Part shown: in pieces, positions 52,754-62,221 of the stretch
Layout: every line of letters starts with the position of its first letter
Numbering within the stretch: the first letter of the stretch is position 1
NCBI GenBank assembly: GCA_963761015.1
Contig: CAVXFL010000020.1
Span: forward strand, 496,001 to 560,000
Direction of reading: 5' to 3'
Origin: CAVXFL01 sp963761015
GTDB lineage: Bacteria > Pseudomonadota > Alphaproteobacteria > Acetobacterales > Acetobacteraceae
DNA length: 64,000 nucleotides
Notes under the pieces: model-generated
Database searches by the model: none
What the model saw: only the letters and a program-made list of their open reading frames with translations
Told to the model about the DNA's origin: nothing
Position numbers and translations under genes: made by a program

Positions 52754-54754
52754 ATGTCGGCATCCGCAAACGCCGAACCAAGGCGGCCGCGTTCGGTCGC
52801 CTTGGTGGGTCCCTATACCAGCGGCAAATCCACCCTGTTCGACGCTCTCGTGGCGGCCGCGGGCGGGGCGGTGAAGCGCGGCGGCGGCGGCCGCACCCGC
52901 ACCATGAGCACCATGCTGCGGCTCGGCCATTGCTCCTATCTCGGCGATCCGTGGTCGATCCTCGACTGTCCGGGCTCCATCGAGTTCAGCTTCGAGGCGG
53001 CCTCGGCGATGGCGGTCGTGGATCTGGCCGTGGTGGTGTGCGAGCCGATGCCCGACCGCGCCCTCGCGGTGGCGCCGGTGCTGAAGGCGCTGGAGGAGGA
53101 AGCCGTCCCCTACGTCGTCTTCGTCAACAAGATCGACACCTTCACCGGGGCGGTGCGCGACACGCTGGCCGCGCTGCAAGCCTACTGCAAGCGCCCGCTG
53201 GTGCTGCGGCAACTGCCGATCCGCGAGGGCGAGTCGATCACCGGCTACGTCGACGTGGTGAGCGAGCGGGCGTACCGCTACCGCGAGGGCGAGCCTTCCG
53301 AGCTGATGTCGTTCCCGCCGCAGATGCGCGAAGCCAAGGACGAGGCGTTCTCCGGCCTGGTCGAGGTCTTGGCCGATCATGACGATGCGCTCTTGGAAAA
53401 GATCCTGGAGGACGTGACCCCGACGCCACAGGAGATCTTCCGTCAATTGCAGAAGGACCAGGCCTCCGGCGAGGTCGTCGAGGTGCTGATCGGCGCGGCC
53501 GACCGCCAGCAGGGCGTGCGGCGGCTATGGAAGGCGCTGCGCCACGACGGCCCCGACCCGCTGGTGACCGCCGAGCGGCGCGGCGTGGAGCCCGATGGCG
53601 AGCCGCTCGCCCAGGTGTTCAAGACCGTTCACGCCGGCCATACCGGCAAGCTTTCCTACGCTCGCGTTTGGCGGGGACCGATCCGCGACGGCGCCACCCT
53701 CAACGGCCAGCGGCTCGGCGGCATCCACAAATTCATGGGTGACGAGCCGACCAAGGTGGCCGAGGCGGATACCGGGGAGGTCGTCGCGCTCGGCCGGTTG
53801 GAGACGGTCGCGACCGGCGACACCGTCAGCCCGAGCGGCACCGCCGAGCGGCTGCCGTTCCCCGCGCCGCCGGAGCCGGTGTACGCGCTGACCATTCACA
53901 CCGAAGACCGCAAGGACGACGTGAAATTGTCCGGCGCGCTGCAGAAACTCGCCGACGAGGACCTGTCGCTCAACATCGAGCACGATCAGGAGACCAGCGA
54001 GACGATCCTGAAGGGCCAGGGCGAGATGCATCTGCGGGCGCTGATCGATCGGCTCGCGAAAGCCTCGAATCTGCACGTCAGCGCCGGAAAGCCGCAGGTC
54101 CCCTTCAAGGAGACGATCCGCCGCGCCGTGCATCAGCACGGACGGCTGAAGCGCCAGACCGGCGGCCACGGCCAGTTCGCCGACGTGAAGATCGACATCG
54201 AGCCGTTGGGGCGCGGCGAGGGGTTCCGCTTCGTCGATCGCATCGTCGGCGGCGCGGTGCCGCGCAATTACATCCCGGCGGTCGGCGAGGCGGCGGAGGT
54301 GGCCACACGCAAGGGGCCGTTCGGCTACCCGGTGGTCGACCTCAGCGTCACCTTGGTCGACGGCCAGTTCCATTCCGTCGACAGTTCCGACATGGCGTTC
54401 AAGACCGCCACGAGCCTCGCCATGCGGGAAGGCCTGCAGAAGGCCGAACCGATGCTGCTGGAACCGATCGACCACGTGACGGTGAGCGTGCCCAGCGAAT
54501 ACACCGCCAGCGTGCAGCGCGTCCTGAGTGGCCGGCGCGGACGCATTCTCGGCTATGCCGAGAAGCCGGGCTGGTCGGGCTGGGACGAGGTGGAGGCGCT
54601 GGTGCCGCAGGCGGAAATGCACGACCTCATCATCGAACTGCGCTCGCAGACCATGGGGCTCGGCACCTTCCGCCGCCGCTTCGACCATCTGGCCGAGGCG
54701 CGCGGTCCGCTGGCCGAGCGGGTCATGCACGAAGCGACCGCCCCGGCGCGCTGA
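52754..54754 (+). CDS. Elongation factor G-like translational GTPase (EF-G type 2)
   Basis: The product has 666 residues, shorter than canonical EF-G (about 690-700). The G domain has GPYTSGKS at residues 19-26, DCPGS and NKID. Domain II includes AHGH-type KTVHAGHTGKLSYARVWRGP. Domain III contains LNIEHDQETSETILKGQGEM, and domain IV GKPQVPFKETIRRAVHQHGR and KRQTGGHGQFADVKIDIEPL. The N-terminal switch I is divergent (GGRTRTMSTMLRLGHCSY), as in the paralogous alphaproteobacterial EF-G-like proteins whose function is not settled. It is not the main fusA, since no rpsG or tuf is near. Confidence 0.9.
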   Translation: MSASANAEPRRPRSVALVGPYTSGKSTLFDALVAAAGGAVKRGGGGRTRTMSTMLRLGHCSYLGDPWSILDCPGSIEFSFEAASAMAVVDLAVVVCEPMPDRALAVAPVLKALEEEAVPYVVFVNKIDTFTGAVRDTLAALQAYCKRPLVLRQLPIREGESITGYVDVVSERAYRYREGEPSELMSFPPQMREAKDEAFSGLVEVLADHDDALLEKILEDVTPTPQEIFRQLQKDQASGEVVEVLIGAADRQQGVRRLWKALRHDGPDPLVTAERRGVEPDGEPLAQVFKTVHAGHTGKLSYARVWRGPIRDGATLNGQRLGGIHKFMGDEPTKVAEADTGEVVALGRLETVATGDTVSPSGTAERLPFPAPPEPVYALTIHTEDRKDDVKLSGALQKLADEDLSLNIEHDQETSETILKGQGEMHLRALIDRLAKASNLHVSAGKPQVPFKETIRRAVHQHGRLKRQTGGHGQFADVKIDIEPLGRGEGFRFVDRIVGGAVPRNYIPAVGEAAEVATRKGPFGYPVVDLSVTLVDGQFHSVDSSDMAFKTATSLAMREGLQKAEPMLLEPIDHVTVSVPSEYTASVQRVLSGRRGRILGYAEKPGWSGWDEVEALVPQAEMHDLIIELRSQTMGLGTFRRRFDHLAEARGPLAERVMHEATAPAR

Positions 54755-54889
54755 GCGGCGCTGCCCATTCCGCCCGCGCGGCTTGACGCGACCACGCGGC
54801 CGGTTCGACAAGCCGCGCGAATTCTCGGGGATGCAAACGATTCCGCTCGGACCAGCCAATTCGACCTGCAAGCGGAAGGACGGCAACGA

Positions 54890-56137
54890 ATGCCCCGCAT
54901 GAAGATCCCGCTGATCCGGCCCAATCCCGCGAAACTCAGCGGGCTCGGCGCCGAGCTCGCGGCCATCGAGCAGTCCGCCGTGTTCAGCAACTACGGCCCG
55001 GTGAACACGCGATTCGAGCAGGAGGTGGTGAACGCGATCTTCGGCGGCGTCGGCGCCTGCGTCACCGTGTGCAACGCGACGATCGGGCTCATGCTGGCGA
55101 TGAAACAAGCCGTCGGACCACGGCCCGGCAAGCGCCACTTCGCCCTGATGCCGTCGTTCACCTTCGCCGCGACGGCGCATGCCGCGCTCTGGGCCGGGCT
55201 GACGCCGCTGCTCTGCGATATCGACGAGGACACCTGGCTGCCATCTGCCGCTGCGGAACAGGCGCTGCTGGACCGCTTCGGCGAAGAAATCGCCGTCCTC
55301 GTGCCGTACGCCACCTTCGGCAACGATCTCGACCTCGATCGCTACGACGCGCTGTCGCGGCGCCACGGCATTCCGGTGGTGATCGACGCGGCCGCCTCGC
55401 TCGGCACCACCCGCCGCGACGGCAGCGGGTTCGGCGCCGGCTGCCGTCATCCGGTGGTGTTTTCGTTGCACGTCACCAAGGCCTTCGCGACCTTGGAGGG
55501 CGGATTGCTCTATTCCGCCGATCCGGCGGTGACGGAGACCCTGCGCGCGATGGGCAATTTCGGCTTCGCCGCGCCGCGGGTGGCGAGCATGCCGGGCCTG
55601 AACGCGAAACTCAGCGAAGTGACGGCGCTGATGGGGCTGCACAAGCTGGCCGAGTTCGACCGGGTCATCGCGCATCGGGTCGACCTCGCCGCGGCTTATC
55701 GCGCCGAACTCGACGGCTGGACCTTCCAGAGTCTGCTAGGCCAGCGGCACGCCTTCACGTTCATGCCGGTGCTTCTGCCCGAGCCCATCGCGCCCCGGCG
55801 TCCGCGGATTCTGGAGCGGCTGGCGGCGGAGGGCATCGGCGCGGGCAGCTATTTCAGCCCACATCTCGCGGAGCATCCGTATTTCCGCCAGACCTGCCGC
55901 TGGGGCGAGCTTCCGGTGACCGAGCGTGTTGCCGCCCGCATCCTCACGCTGCCGATCTCCGACGGAATGACCCGGGACGAGGTGAGCCATGTGTGCCGGG
56001 CGCTGCGCTCGGCCGCGACGGGCGGCACGTCCCATTCGCATGCGATACAGGCTGCACCTTCCGTTCGATCGCACGAGCGCTCCAGCCGTCCTGCATGCAA
56101 CACCGCCGCCGGAGGCCTGGAACGGAACGGACGCTAA
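54890..56137 (+). CDS. DegT/DnrJ/EryC1/StrS-type PLP aminotransferase
   Basis: The product has 415 residues. The N-terminus MPRMKIPLIRPNPAKLSGLG leads to FSNYGPVNTRFEQEVVNAIF. The PLP lysine sits in VVFSLHVTKAFATLEGGLLY, after VVIDAAASLGTTRRDGS with the conserved Asp. The C-terminal FMPVLLPEPIAPRRPRILER and SPHLAEHPYFRQ are typical of sugar aminotransferases. The last 35 residues (SHAIQAAPSVRSHERSSRPA and following) look unlike the family and may be a drifted tail. A nucleotide-amino-sugar role fits the glycan genes upstream but is inference. Confidence 0.85.
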   Translation: MPRMKIPLIRPNPAKLSGLGAELAAIEQSAVFSNYGPVNTRFEQEVVNAIFGGVGACVTVCNATIGLMLAMKQAVGPRPGKRHFALMPSFTFAATAHAALWAGLTPLLCDIDEDTWLPSAAAEQALLDRFGEEIAVLVPYATFGNDLDLDRYDALSRRHGIPVVIDAAASLGTTRRDGSGFGAGCRHPVVFSLHVTKAFATLEGGLLYSADPAVTETLRAMGNFGFAAPRVASMPGLNAKLSEVTALMGLHKLAEFDRVIAHRVDLAAAYRAELDGWTFQSLLGQRHAFTFMPVLLPEPIAPRRPRILERLAAEGIGAGSYFSPHLAEHPYFRQTCRWGELPVTERVAARILTLPISDGMTRDEVSHVCRALRSAATGGTSHSHAIQAAPSVRSHERSSRPACNTAAGGLERNGR

Positions 56138-56225
56138 TGCGCTCGCTGCGGATCGCCCGTGTTTCGCGCCGGGTTACTGTTGCACCTAGCAACAGGTTAT
56201 TTTTACTGTGCGCGATTCCAGCGGA

Positions 56226-57451
56226 TCAGGCGGCCCTCGGCACACCCTCGCGCAGAACCGCCCGCAAGGCGTCGACCAGCCGGTCCATCATGCCGTCCGT
56301 ATGCAACGGCGTCGGGGTGAAACGCAGGCGCTCGGTGCCGCGGGGGACGGTCGGGTAGTTGATCGGGGTCGCGTAGATGCCGAAGCGGTCCAGCAAGTCG
56401 CGGCTCACCTCGCGGCAGCGCGCCGCCTCGCCGATGCGCAGCGGCACGATGTGGCTCGCCGAGGCCATGCGCGGCAGGCCGGCGGCGTCCAGCCGGCGCT
56501 TCAGCGTATCTGCCCGCTCGAACAGGCGGGCACGCAGGGCAGGGGTCTGGCGCACGTGGCGCACGCTCGCCAGCGCCGCGGCGGTAATCATCGGCGGCAG
56601 GGCGGTGGTGAAGATGAATCCGTCGGCGGTCGAGCGCACGTAGTCCACCACCTCGGCGGCCCCGGTGATGTAGCCGCCATGCGAGCCGAACGCCTTGGCG
56701 AGCGTGCCCTCGATGATGTCGATCCGGTGCGCCACGCCGTCGCGCTCGGCCACGCCCCCGCCGTTCGGGCCGTACATGCCGACCGCGTGCACCTCGTCCA
56801 GATAAGTCATGGCGCCGTAGCGCTCGGCCAAATCGCAGAGCGCGCCGAGCGGGGCGATGTCGGCGTCCATGGAATAGACGCTCTCGAACGCGATCAGCTT
56901 GGCGCCGATGCCGGCGCGGCGCGCAGCAGCGCCTCCAGATGGTCGAGGTCGTTGTGGCGGAAGATGTGCCGCGCCGCGCGGCTGCCGCGCATGCCGGCGA
57001 TCATCGAATTGTGGTTCTTCTCGTCCGAGAAGACGTGCCACGGATTGTCGTCCCCGGCCGGGCAGCTGTTCAGGATGGTGGCGAGCGTCGCCTGGTTCGA
57101 TGTGTAGCCGGAATTGAACAACAGGCCCGCCTGCTTGCCGTGCAGGTCGGCAAGCTCCGCCTCCAGCGCGTCGTGCAGCGGCGAGGTGCCGCTGATGTTG
57201 CGCGTCCCGCCCGCGCCCGCGCCCATCAGCCGCGCCGCCTCGCAGGCGGCCTCGATCGTCACCGGCGAGGTGCCCATGCCGAGATAGTCGTTGGACGACC
57301 AGACCAGGATTTCCTGCGCCTCGCCGTCCACCTCGCGGGTGTAGAAGGGAAAGCGCCCGGTCTGCTTGGCCAGCGGGGTGAAGGTGCGATAGCGGCCCTG
57401 CGCCCGGATCTCGTCGAGCGAGCGGCGGCAGAAGGCGTGGAATGGGTGCAT
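56226..57451 (-). CDS. hemA: 5-aminolevulinate synthase (one frameshift)
   Basis: The start ATG 57451 gives MHPFHAFCRRSLDEIRAQGR. Conserved text: VWSSNDYLGMGTSPVTIEAA, GAGAGGTRNISGTSPLHDAL, GLLFNSGYTSNQATLATIL, FSDEKNHNSMIAGMRGSRA. Near 56920 one base is missing: after LLRAAP the frame must change to give GIGAKLIAFESVYSMDADIA, TYLDEVHAVGMYGPNG and the PLP lysine in EGTLAKAFGSHGGYITG. Joined length is about 408. It condenses glycine and succinyl-CoA, the first step of C4-pathway tetrapyrrole synthesis, and is diagnostic of alphaproteobacteria. Confidence 0.92.
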
Positions 57452-57675
57452 GTCTCGCGTTCTCTCGCTGGCCGGATGCGCCGCGGCCCGAGCCGCCGTC
57501 CCTGCGCCGCCCGGCCGCATTTCCTGCTTTACGCCGTGCCGGCGCCGTCGGCCAGTTATCGTGCCACGATCCGGCTTCATCAAGCCGTAGATATATGTAC
57601 CGGCCGGCCCGTTTCGTTTGACCTCGCGCGGCCGCGTGCCTAGGTGAGCGGAAAGACACACCGCGAGGACGCGCC

Positions 57676-58848
57676 ATGACCGAGGCCTGCATCGTGGGCT
57701 GGGCCCACACGCCGTTCGGCAAGCTCGAGGACCCCGATGTCGAGGCGCTGATCGGCCGGGTCGCCGGCGCGGCGATCACGGACGCCGGCATCGCCCCCGC
57801 GGATATCGACGCGACCTTCGTCAGCACCTTCAACGGCGGCTTCCAGAAGCAGGACTTTCCCTCCTCGCTCGTGCTGCAGCACCTGCCGGAGCTGCGCTTC
57901 AAGCCGTCCACGCGCTACGAGAACGCCTGCGCTTCCGGCACGGCCGCCGTGCATGGCGCGCGCGACTTCCTGGCCGCCGGGCGCGGGCGGTTCGCGCTCG
58001 TGCTCGGCGCGGAGAAGATGACCGCGACACCGGGGCCGGAGATCGGCGATATCCTGCTCAAGGCCTGCTACCGGCGCGAGGAGGCCGACATTCCGGCGGG
58101 CTTCGCCGGGGTGTTCGCGCGCATCGCCGACCTGTATTTCCAGCGCTACGGCGACCGCTCCGACGCGCTGGCCGCCATCGCCGCCAAGAACCACCGCAAC
58201 GGCGTGGATAATCCTTACGCGCAGATGCGCAAGGATTTGGGCTACGAGTTCTGCCGCACGCCCTCCGAGAAGAACCCGTTCGTGGCGCCGCCGCTGAAGC
58301 GCACCGACTGCTCGCTGGTCTCCGACGGCGCGGCCGCGTTGGTGCTGACCGACGAGGAGACCGCGCGCGGGCTCGGCAAGGCGGTGCGCTTCCGCGCCGC
58401 GGTGCAGGTGAACGACTTTCTCCCGATGTCGCGCCGCGACATGACCCGCTTGGAAGGCGCCTCCGAAGCCTGGCGCCGCGCGCTGGACCAGGCCGGGCTG
58501 GCGCTCGACGAGCTGTCGTTCGTGGAATCGCACGACTGCTTCACCATCGCCGAACTGATGGAATACGAGGCGATGGGGCTTACGCCGCCGGGCCAGGGCG
58601 CGCGCGCGGTGCTGGAGGGCTGGACGGCGAAGGACGGCCGGCTGCCGGTGAACCCGTCCGGCGGGTTGAAGGCGAAGGGCCACCCGATCGGCGCCACCGG
58701 CGTTTCCATGCACGCCATCACCGCGATGCAGCTCACCGGCCACGCCGGCGCGATGCAATTGCCCAAGGCGGACCGGGCCGGAGTCTTCAACATGGGCGGC
58801 GCCGGGGTCGCCAATTACGTATCGATCCTGGAAGCGGTCCGGGCCTGA
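57676..58848 (+). CDS. SCP-x-type thiolase / acetyl-CoA acetyltransferase-like protein
   Basis: The product has 390 residues. Nucleophile Cys lies in YENACASGTAAVHGARDFLA. The second active-site region VESHDCFTIAELMEYEAMGL is of SCP-x type, followed by NPSGGLKAKGHPIGATGVSM with catalytic His. The usual C-terminal CxG motif of degradative thiolases is replaced by FNMGGAGVANYVSILEA, as in SCP2-type thiolases. It may act in fatty-acid or sterol-like side-chain metabolism; the substrate is unknown. It is divergent from hemA with about 225 bases between, and stands alone. Confidence 0.88.
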   Translation: MTEACIVGWAHTPFGKLEDPDVEALIGRVAGAAITDAGIAPADIDATFVSTFNGGFQKQDFPSSLVLQHLPELRFKPSTRYENACASGTAAVHGARDFLAAGRGRFALVLGAEKMTATPGPEIGDILLKACYRREEADIPAGFAGVFARIADLYFQRYGDRSDALAAIAAKNHRNGVDNPYAQMRKDLGYEFCRTPSEKNPFVAPPLKRTDCSLVSDGAAALVLTDEETARGLGKAVRFRAAVQVNDFLPMSRRDMTRLEGASEAWRRALDQAGLALDELSFVESHDCFTIAELMEYEAMGLTPPGQGARAVLEGWTAKDGRLPVNPSGGLKAKGHPIGATGVSMHAITAMQLTGHAGAMQLPKADRAGVFNMGGAGVANYVSILEAVRA

Positions 58849-58936
58849 TCTGGTCCACCGGGGGAGGTCGGCCGGCCACAGCAACGGCGGCAAGCACCGA
58901 ACGGTCTCGTCGCGTTCGCCGGCATGAGTAGGCGAT

Positions 58937-59899
58937 TCAACGCATGCTCTCGGCGATGATGCTCCGCACGCTCGGCGACTCGCGATAATACTGGTGCGAG
59001 GTCAGGAGATTGAAACCGTAGTCGCGGTACTGTGTGCAATCGGTCATGTCGTACTGCGCCGGCGGAAACCGCGCCGGGTCCGAGCGGTCGCGCGGGCCGT
59101 TCTGGCCGAGCCGCTGCGCGCCGAGATTCACAACCTCGGCGAATTTCAACACGGCGTCGGCATGGCTGTAGTAGATCGAAACCCGTTCGGCGAGGCGCGA
59201 CAACCCGCTTAGCGCGGCGAGGTTCGGCTGCTCAAACGTGTCGTAGGCGCAATCGCCGGCGGCGAGGATGGCCTGGTGAAACATCATCGCCTCGCCCTTG
59301 CCGTGCAGGAACCAGCTTTCGACCGCGGCTTGCAGCGCCAGAAGGCCCATGCTGTGCGCGAGCAGAATTGAACGACGGCCGTTCGCGCGCGCGGCCGCGA
59401 GGATCGGCTGTAGCACGGCCAGGAAGCTCATCAGGTGGAAGCCCGAATTGCGCGCCATCTGCTGATCGTGGTGGTAGTCGCCCGACGGAATCGGCAAATC
59501 GAAAATCCGCCCCAGCCCCAGAGACGGCCAACTGAACGCGATCACCGAGGTGGCCGAGCCGTCCAGGCCGGAGGCGGCGATCCATTCGCGGTTGTACGCC
59601 GCGCGCGTCACCGCGTCGGAAAACGTGTTGTCGAACCCGTGGACGAACACCAGCAGGTTTCGCCCGGCGTTGGCGAGATCGCCGATGTCCTCCGGCGAGA
59701 ATCCGCCCTTGTTCGTCTCGGCGATCTGCGACACCACGCCCTGCGCATGGCTCGGCACGTCCACGCCGTCGACGAACGCCGTTCCGTAGGTCATTCTGTC
59801 CGTCGAGGACGGTGAGACAATCCGCGGCGGATAGCCGCCGATCGCGTCGTCGGGGTTGGTGACATCCCGGTTCGTCGCGAAAAACACCGTCGTTGGCAT
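58937..59899 (-). CDS. Alpha/beta hydrolase (DUF900-like)
   Basis: The product has 320 residues. The oxyanion region is NLLVFVHGFDNTFSDAVTRA, preceding NREWIAASGLDGSATSVIAF. Nucleophile Ser is in SILLAHSMGLLALQAAVESW. FATNRDV at the start and VSIYYSHADAVLKFAEVVNL near the end fit DUF900-type esterase-like proteins. No signal peptide. The start ATG 59899 is the only good one. It is divergent from the methyltransferase at 60080. The substrate is unknown. Confidence 0.82.
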   Translation of the reverse strand: MPTTVFFATNRDVTNPDDAIGGYPPRIVSPSSTDRMTYGTAFVDGVDVPSHAQGVVSQIAETNKGGFSPEDIGDLANAGRNLLVFVHGFDNTFSDAVTRAAYNREWIAASGLDGSATSVIAFSWPSLGLGRIFDLPIPSGDYHHDQQMARNSGFHLMSFLAVLQPILAAARANGRRSILLAHSMGLLALQAAVESWFLHGKGEAMMFHQAILAAGDCAYDTFEQPNLAALSGLSRLAERVSIYYSHADAVLKFAEVVNLGAQRLGQNGPRDRSDPARFPPAQYDMTDCTQYRDYGFNLLTSHQYYRESPSVRSIIAESMR

Positions 59900-60079
59900 A
59901 GCGATCCCCCTCGCTGACGCGGCACTCTGCGCCCGCCGGCTTCGGTCGCGCAACGGAATAATTGCGCATTGCAAACTCGCGCGGCGGGCGCCCGTCCCCC
60001 GCGCCCGGATGGCGCCGCGACGGCGATGATGCCAAATTCCCGCGCAATCACGCATACCGGCCGAGCCGAGGACAACGAC

Positions 60080-60847
60080 ATGACCGAGACATCCCAGGCG
60101 GCGCTGGTCGAGCGGCAGTTCGGCGCGCGCGCCAACGCCTATCTCACCAGCGCCGTGCACGCCGAGGGCGACGATCTGCGGGCGATCGCCGCCATGGTCG
60201 AGGGCCAGTCGGACGCCGTCGTGCTCGATCTCGGCTGCGGCGCCGGGCATGTCAGTTTCGCGGTGGCGCCGCACGTCGCGGCGGTCACGGCGTGCGACCT
60301 GTCGGCCGCCATGCTCGACGTGGTCGCGCGCGCGGCGGCCGAGCGCGGGCTGGGCAACATTTCGTTGCGCCAGAGCGTCGCGGAACACCTGCCCTTCGCC
60401 GGGGAGGAATTCGATTTCGTGTTCAGCCGCTTCAGCGCCCATCATTGGCACGATTTCCGCCGCGGCATCGCCGAGGCCGCGCGCGTGCTGAAGCCGGGCG
60501 GTCGCGCGGCGTTCGTCGACGTCATCGCCCAGGACTCGCCGGTGCTCGACACGTTCCTGCAAACCGTCGAATTACTGCGCGACACCTCACACGTGCGCGA
60601 CTACGCCAAGCGGGAGTGGGAATTGGCCCTCGGCGACGCGGGCCTGATCCTCTGGGCCGCGACGCCGCGGCGGCTCCACCTCGACTTCGCCGACTGGGTG
60701 ACGCGCATGCGCACGCCCGAGGTTCACGTCCAGGCGATCCGCTCCGTGCAGGCGGCGGTCGCCGACGAGGTGCGCCGGCACTTCGCGATCGGGCCGGACG
60801 GCAGTTTCTTTCTGGACACGCTGATGCTCGAGGCGATCCGCCCCTGA
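60080..60847 (+). CDS. Class I SAM-dependent methyltransferase (UbiE-like)
   Basis: The start ATG 60080 (GAGGA upstream) gives 255 residues. Motif I is AVVLDLGCGAGHVSFAVAPH, then VTACDLSAAMLDVVARAAAE. FDFVFSRFSAHHWHDFRRGI and ARVLKPGGRAAFVDVIAQDS follow. The wording is that of small-molecule methyltransferases of the UbiE/COQ5-like superfamily. No ubiquinone genes are nearby, so the substrate is open. It is convergent with the small DUF3072 gene. Confidence 0.88.
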   Translation: MTETSQAALVERQFGARANAYLTSAVHAEGDDLRAIAAMVEGQSDAVVLDLGCGAGHVSFAVAPHVAAVTACDLSAAMLDVVARAAAERGLGNISLRQSVAEHLPFAGEEFDFVFSRFSAHHWHDFRRGIAEAARVLKPGGRAAFVDVIAQDSPVLDTFLQTVELLRDTSHVRDYAKREWELALGDAGLILWAATPRRLHLDFADWVTRMRTPEVHVQAIRSVQAAVADEVRRHFAIGPDGSFFLDTLMLEAIRP

Positions 60848-60856
60848 CGGCTCGGC

Positions 60857-61099
60857 TCAGCCCCGGCCGGTGGCGGAGATCCCGCGGCCGGTCTTCTGTT
60901 GCAGGGCGTCGATCCGTTTCGAGGCCTCGGCTTTGGTGAGGGTCGGGTCGAAATCCTCGCCGGCTTCCTCGCTGAGCGTCTTCAGGTACGACGCCTGCGC
61001 GCCGGTCATCGGTTCATCCCCGGTCGTCCACTCGTCCGGGTCCTTTTCCAGGTTCGACTTGTGCTCGGGGTCGATCGGGACTTTCGCCTTGGTGCTCAT
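60857..61099 (-). CDS. DUF3072-family protein
   Basis: The product has 80 residues: PIDPEHKSNLEKDPDEWTTG, then DEPMTGAQASYLKTLSEEAG and EDFDPTLTKAEASKRIDALQ, the characteristic DUF3072 text. The family is small, acidic and of unknown function. The start ATG 61099 is internal to a much longer open frame that is the shadow of prmC. It overlaps no supported gene, and prmC begins divergently 15 bases away. Confidence 0.85.
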   Translation of the reverse strand: MSTKAKVPIDPEHKSNLEKDPDEWTTGDEPMTGAQASYLKTLSEEAGEDFDPTLTKAEASKRIDALQQKTGRGISATGRG

Positions 61100-61114
61100 G
61101 CGCGGGTAACGCCG

Positions 61115-62077
61115 TTGTCCACGATTTGTTCCAGTTCGGCCGCGCTCAACCAGGCCGCCGCCGCGCTCGCCGCGGCGGGGATCGAGAACCCGCGCCTCGA
61201 AGCCAGGCTGTTGCTGGGGCATGCGCTCGGAAAAACGCAGGAGGCGCTGCTGCGGGATCGCGGCATGGTCGAGGACATGTCGGGGCTGGCGCCGTTGCTC
61301 GCGCGTCGCCTTGATCGTGAGCCGCTGGCCTACATTCTGGGCCGGCGGGAATTCTGGGGGCTCACCTTCGCGGTGTCCCCGGCCACGCTGGTCCCGCGCC
61401 CGGACTCCGAAACCCTGATCCACGCGGCGCTCGCCTGCTTCCCCGATCGCGCGCGGGTCCGTTCGGTGATCGACCTCGGCACCGGCACCGGTTGCCTGCT
61501 TCTCGCCGCGCTGAACGAATTTCCCGGCGCGCTCGGCGTCGGCGTGGATCGCGACCCGGCCGCCGCCGCTCTCGCCCGGCGCAACGCTGCCATGCTCGGG
61601 CTGCAATACCGCGCCGCTTTCCTCGCCGGCGACTGGGCTGCCGCGATCGCTTGGCGGTTCGATCTCGTGCTCGGCAATCCGCCGTACATTCGGTCGTCCG
61701 TGATTCCCGGCCTTGCGCCGGAAGTCGCGCGGTTCGAGCCCGAACGCGCGCTCGACGGCGGTGTGGACGGGCTCGACGCCTATCGCGCGCTCATCCCGGC
61801 GTTGCCGCGCCTGCTCGCGCCGGGTGGCGCCGCGATCCTGGAATGCGGCGAGGGCCAAGCTGGCGCCGTGGCCGCGCTGGGCCGCGCGGCGGGGCTTGAT
61901 CTCGGCCGAGTTCATGCCGATCTCGCAGGCATCGCGCGCGCCGTGGTGTTTCGCGCTGCCGGGTCGCTGAAAAAACATTTGGCTCAGGGCCAGGAGACGG
62001 TTAGCTTGACACGGCACGGCAGGGATCGCCGCGAGTTGGCTGATCCCGATGCCCCGGCCGGATCGACCCTCCGCTGA
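61115..62077 (+). CDS. prmC: Peptide chain release factor N5-glutamine methyltransferase
   Basis: The frame is clear, but no ATG or GTG lies at the expected place; TTG 61115 (LSTICSSSAALNQAAAALAA) is the best start, or an indel hides the true one. About 320 residues. The N-terminal helical domain ends at HALGKTQEALLRDR. DREPLAYILGRREFWGLTFA is the PrmC hallmark. SAM-binding VIDLGTGTGCLLLAALNEFP and the catalytic NPPY in FDLVLGNPPYIRSSV are present. The C-terminal 30 residues after RAVVFRAAG are unusual. It methylates the GGQ glutamine of release factors. Confidence 0.9.
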   Translation: MSTICSSSAALNQAAAALAAAGIENPRLEARLLLGHALGKTQEALLRDRGMVEDMSGLAPLLARRLDREPLAYILGRREFWGLTFAVSPATLVPRPDSETLIHAALACFPDRARVRSVIDLGTGTGCLLLAALNEFPGALGVGVDRDPAAAALARRNAAMLGLQYRAAFLAGDWAAAIAWRFDLVLGNPPYIRSSVIPGLAPEVARFEPERALDGGVDGLDAYRALIPALPRLLAPGGAAILECGEGQAGAVAALGRAAGLDLGRVHADLAGIARAVVFRAAGSLKKHLAQGQETVSLTRHGRDRRELADPDAPAGSTLR

Positions 62078-62221
62078 AATGGTCGTGGTCGGCCGCTGGG
62101 GCGCTGCGCAGAAGCCAATGTTGAACAGGTTTGCCCCCGCCGGGGTGTGTGGCGTCTTGCACCATGCATCCGCCGCCCTGACGGGGACAGGCTGCGAACA
62201 GGAAGGCGCTACGGCACACTG

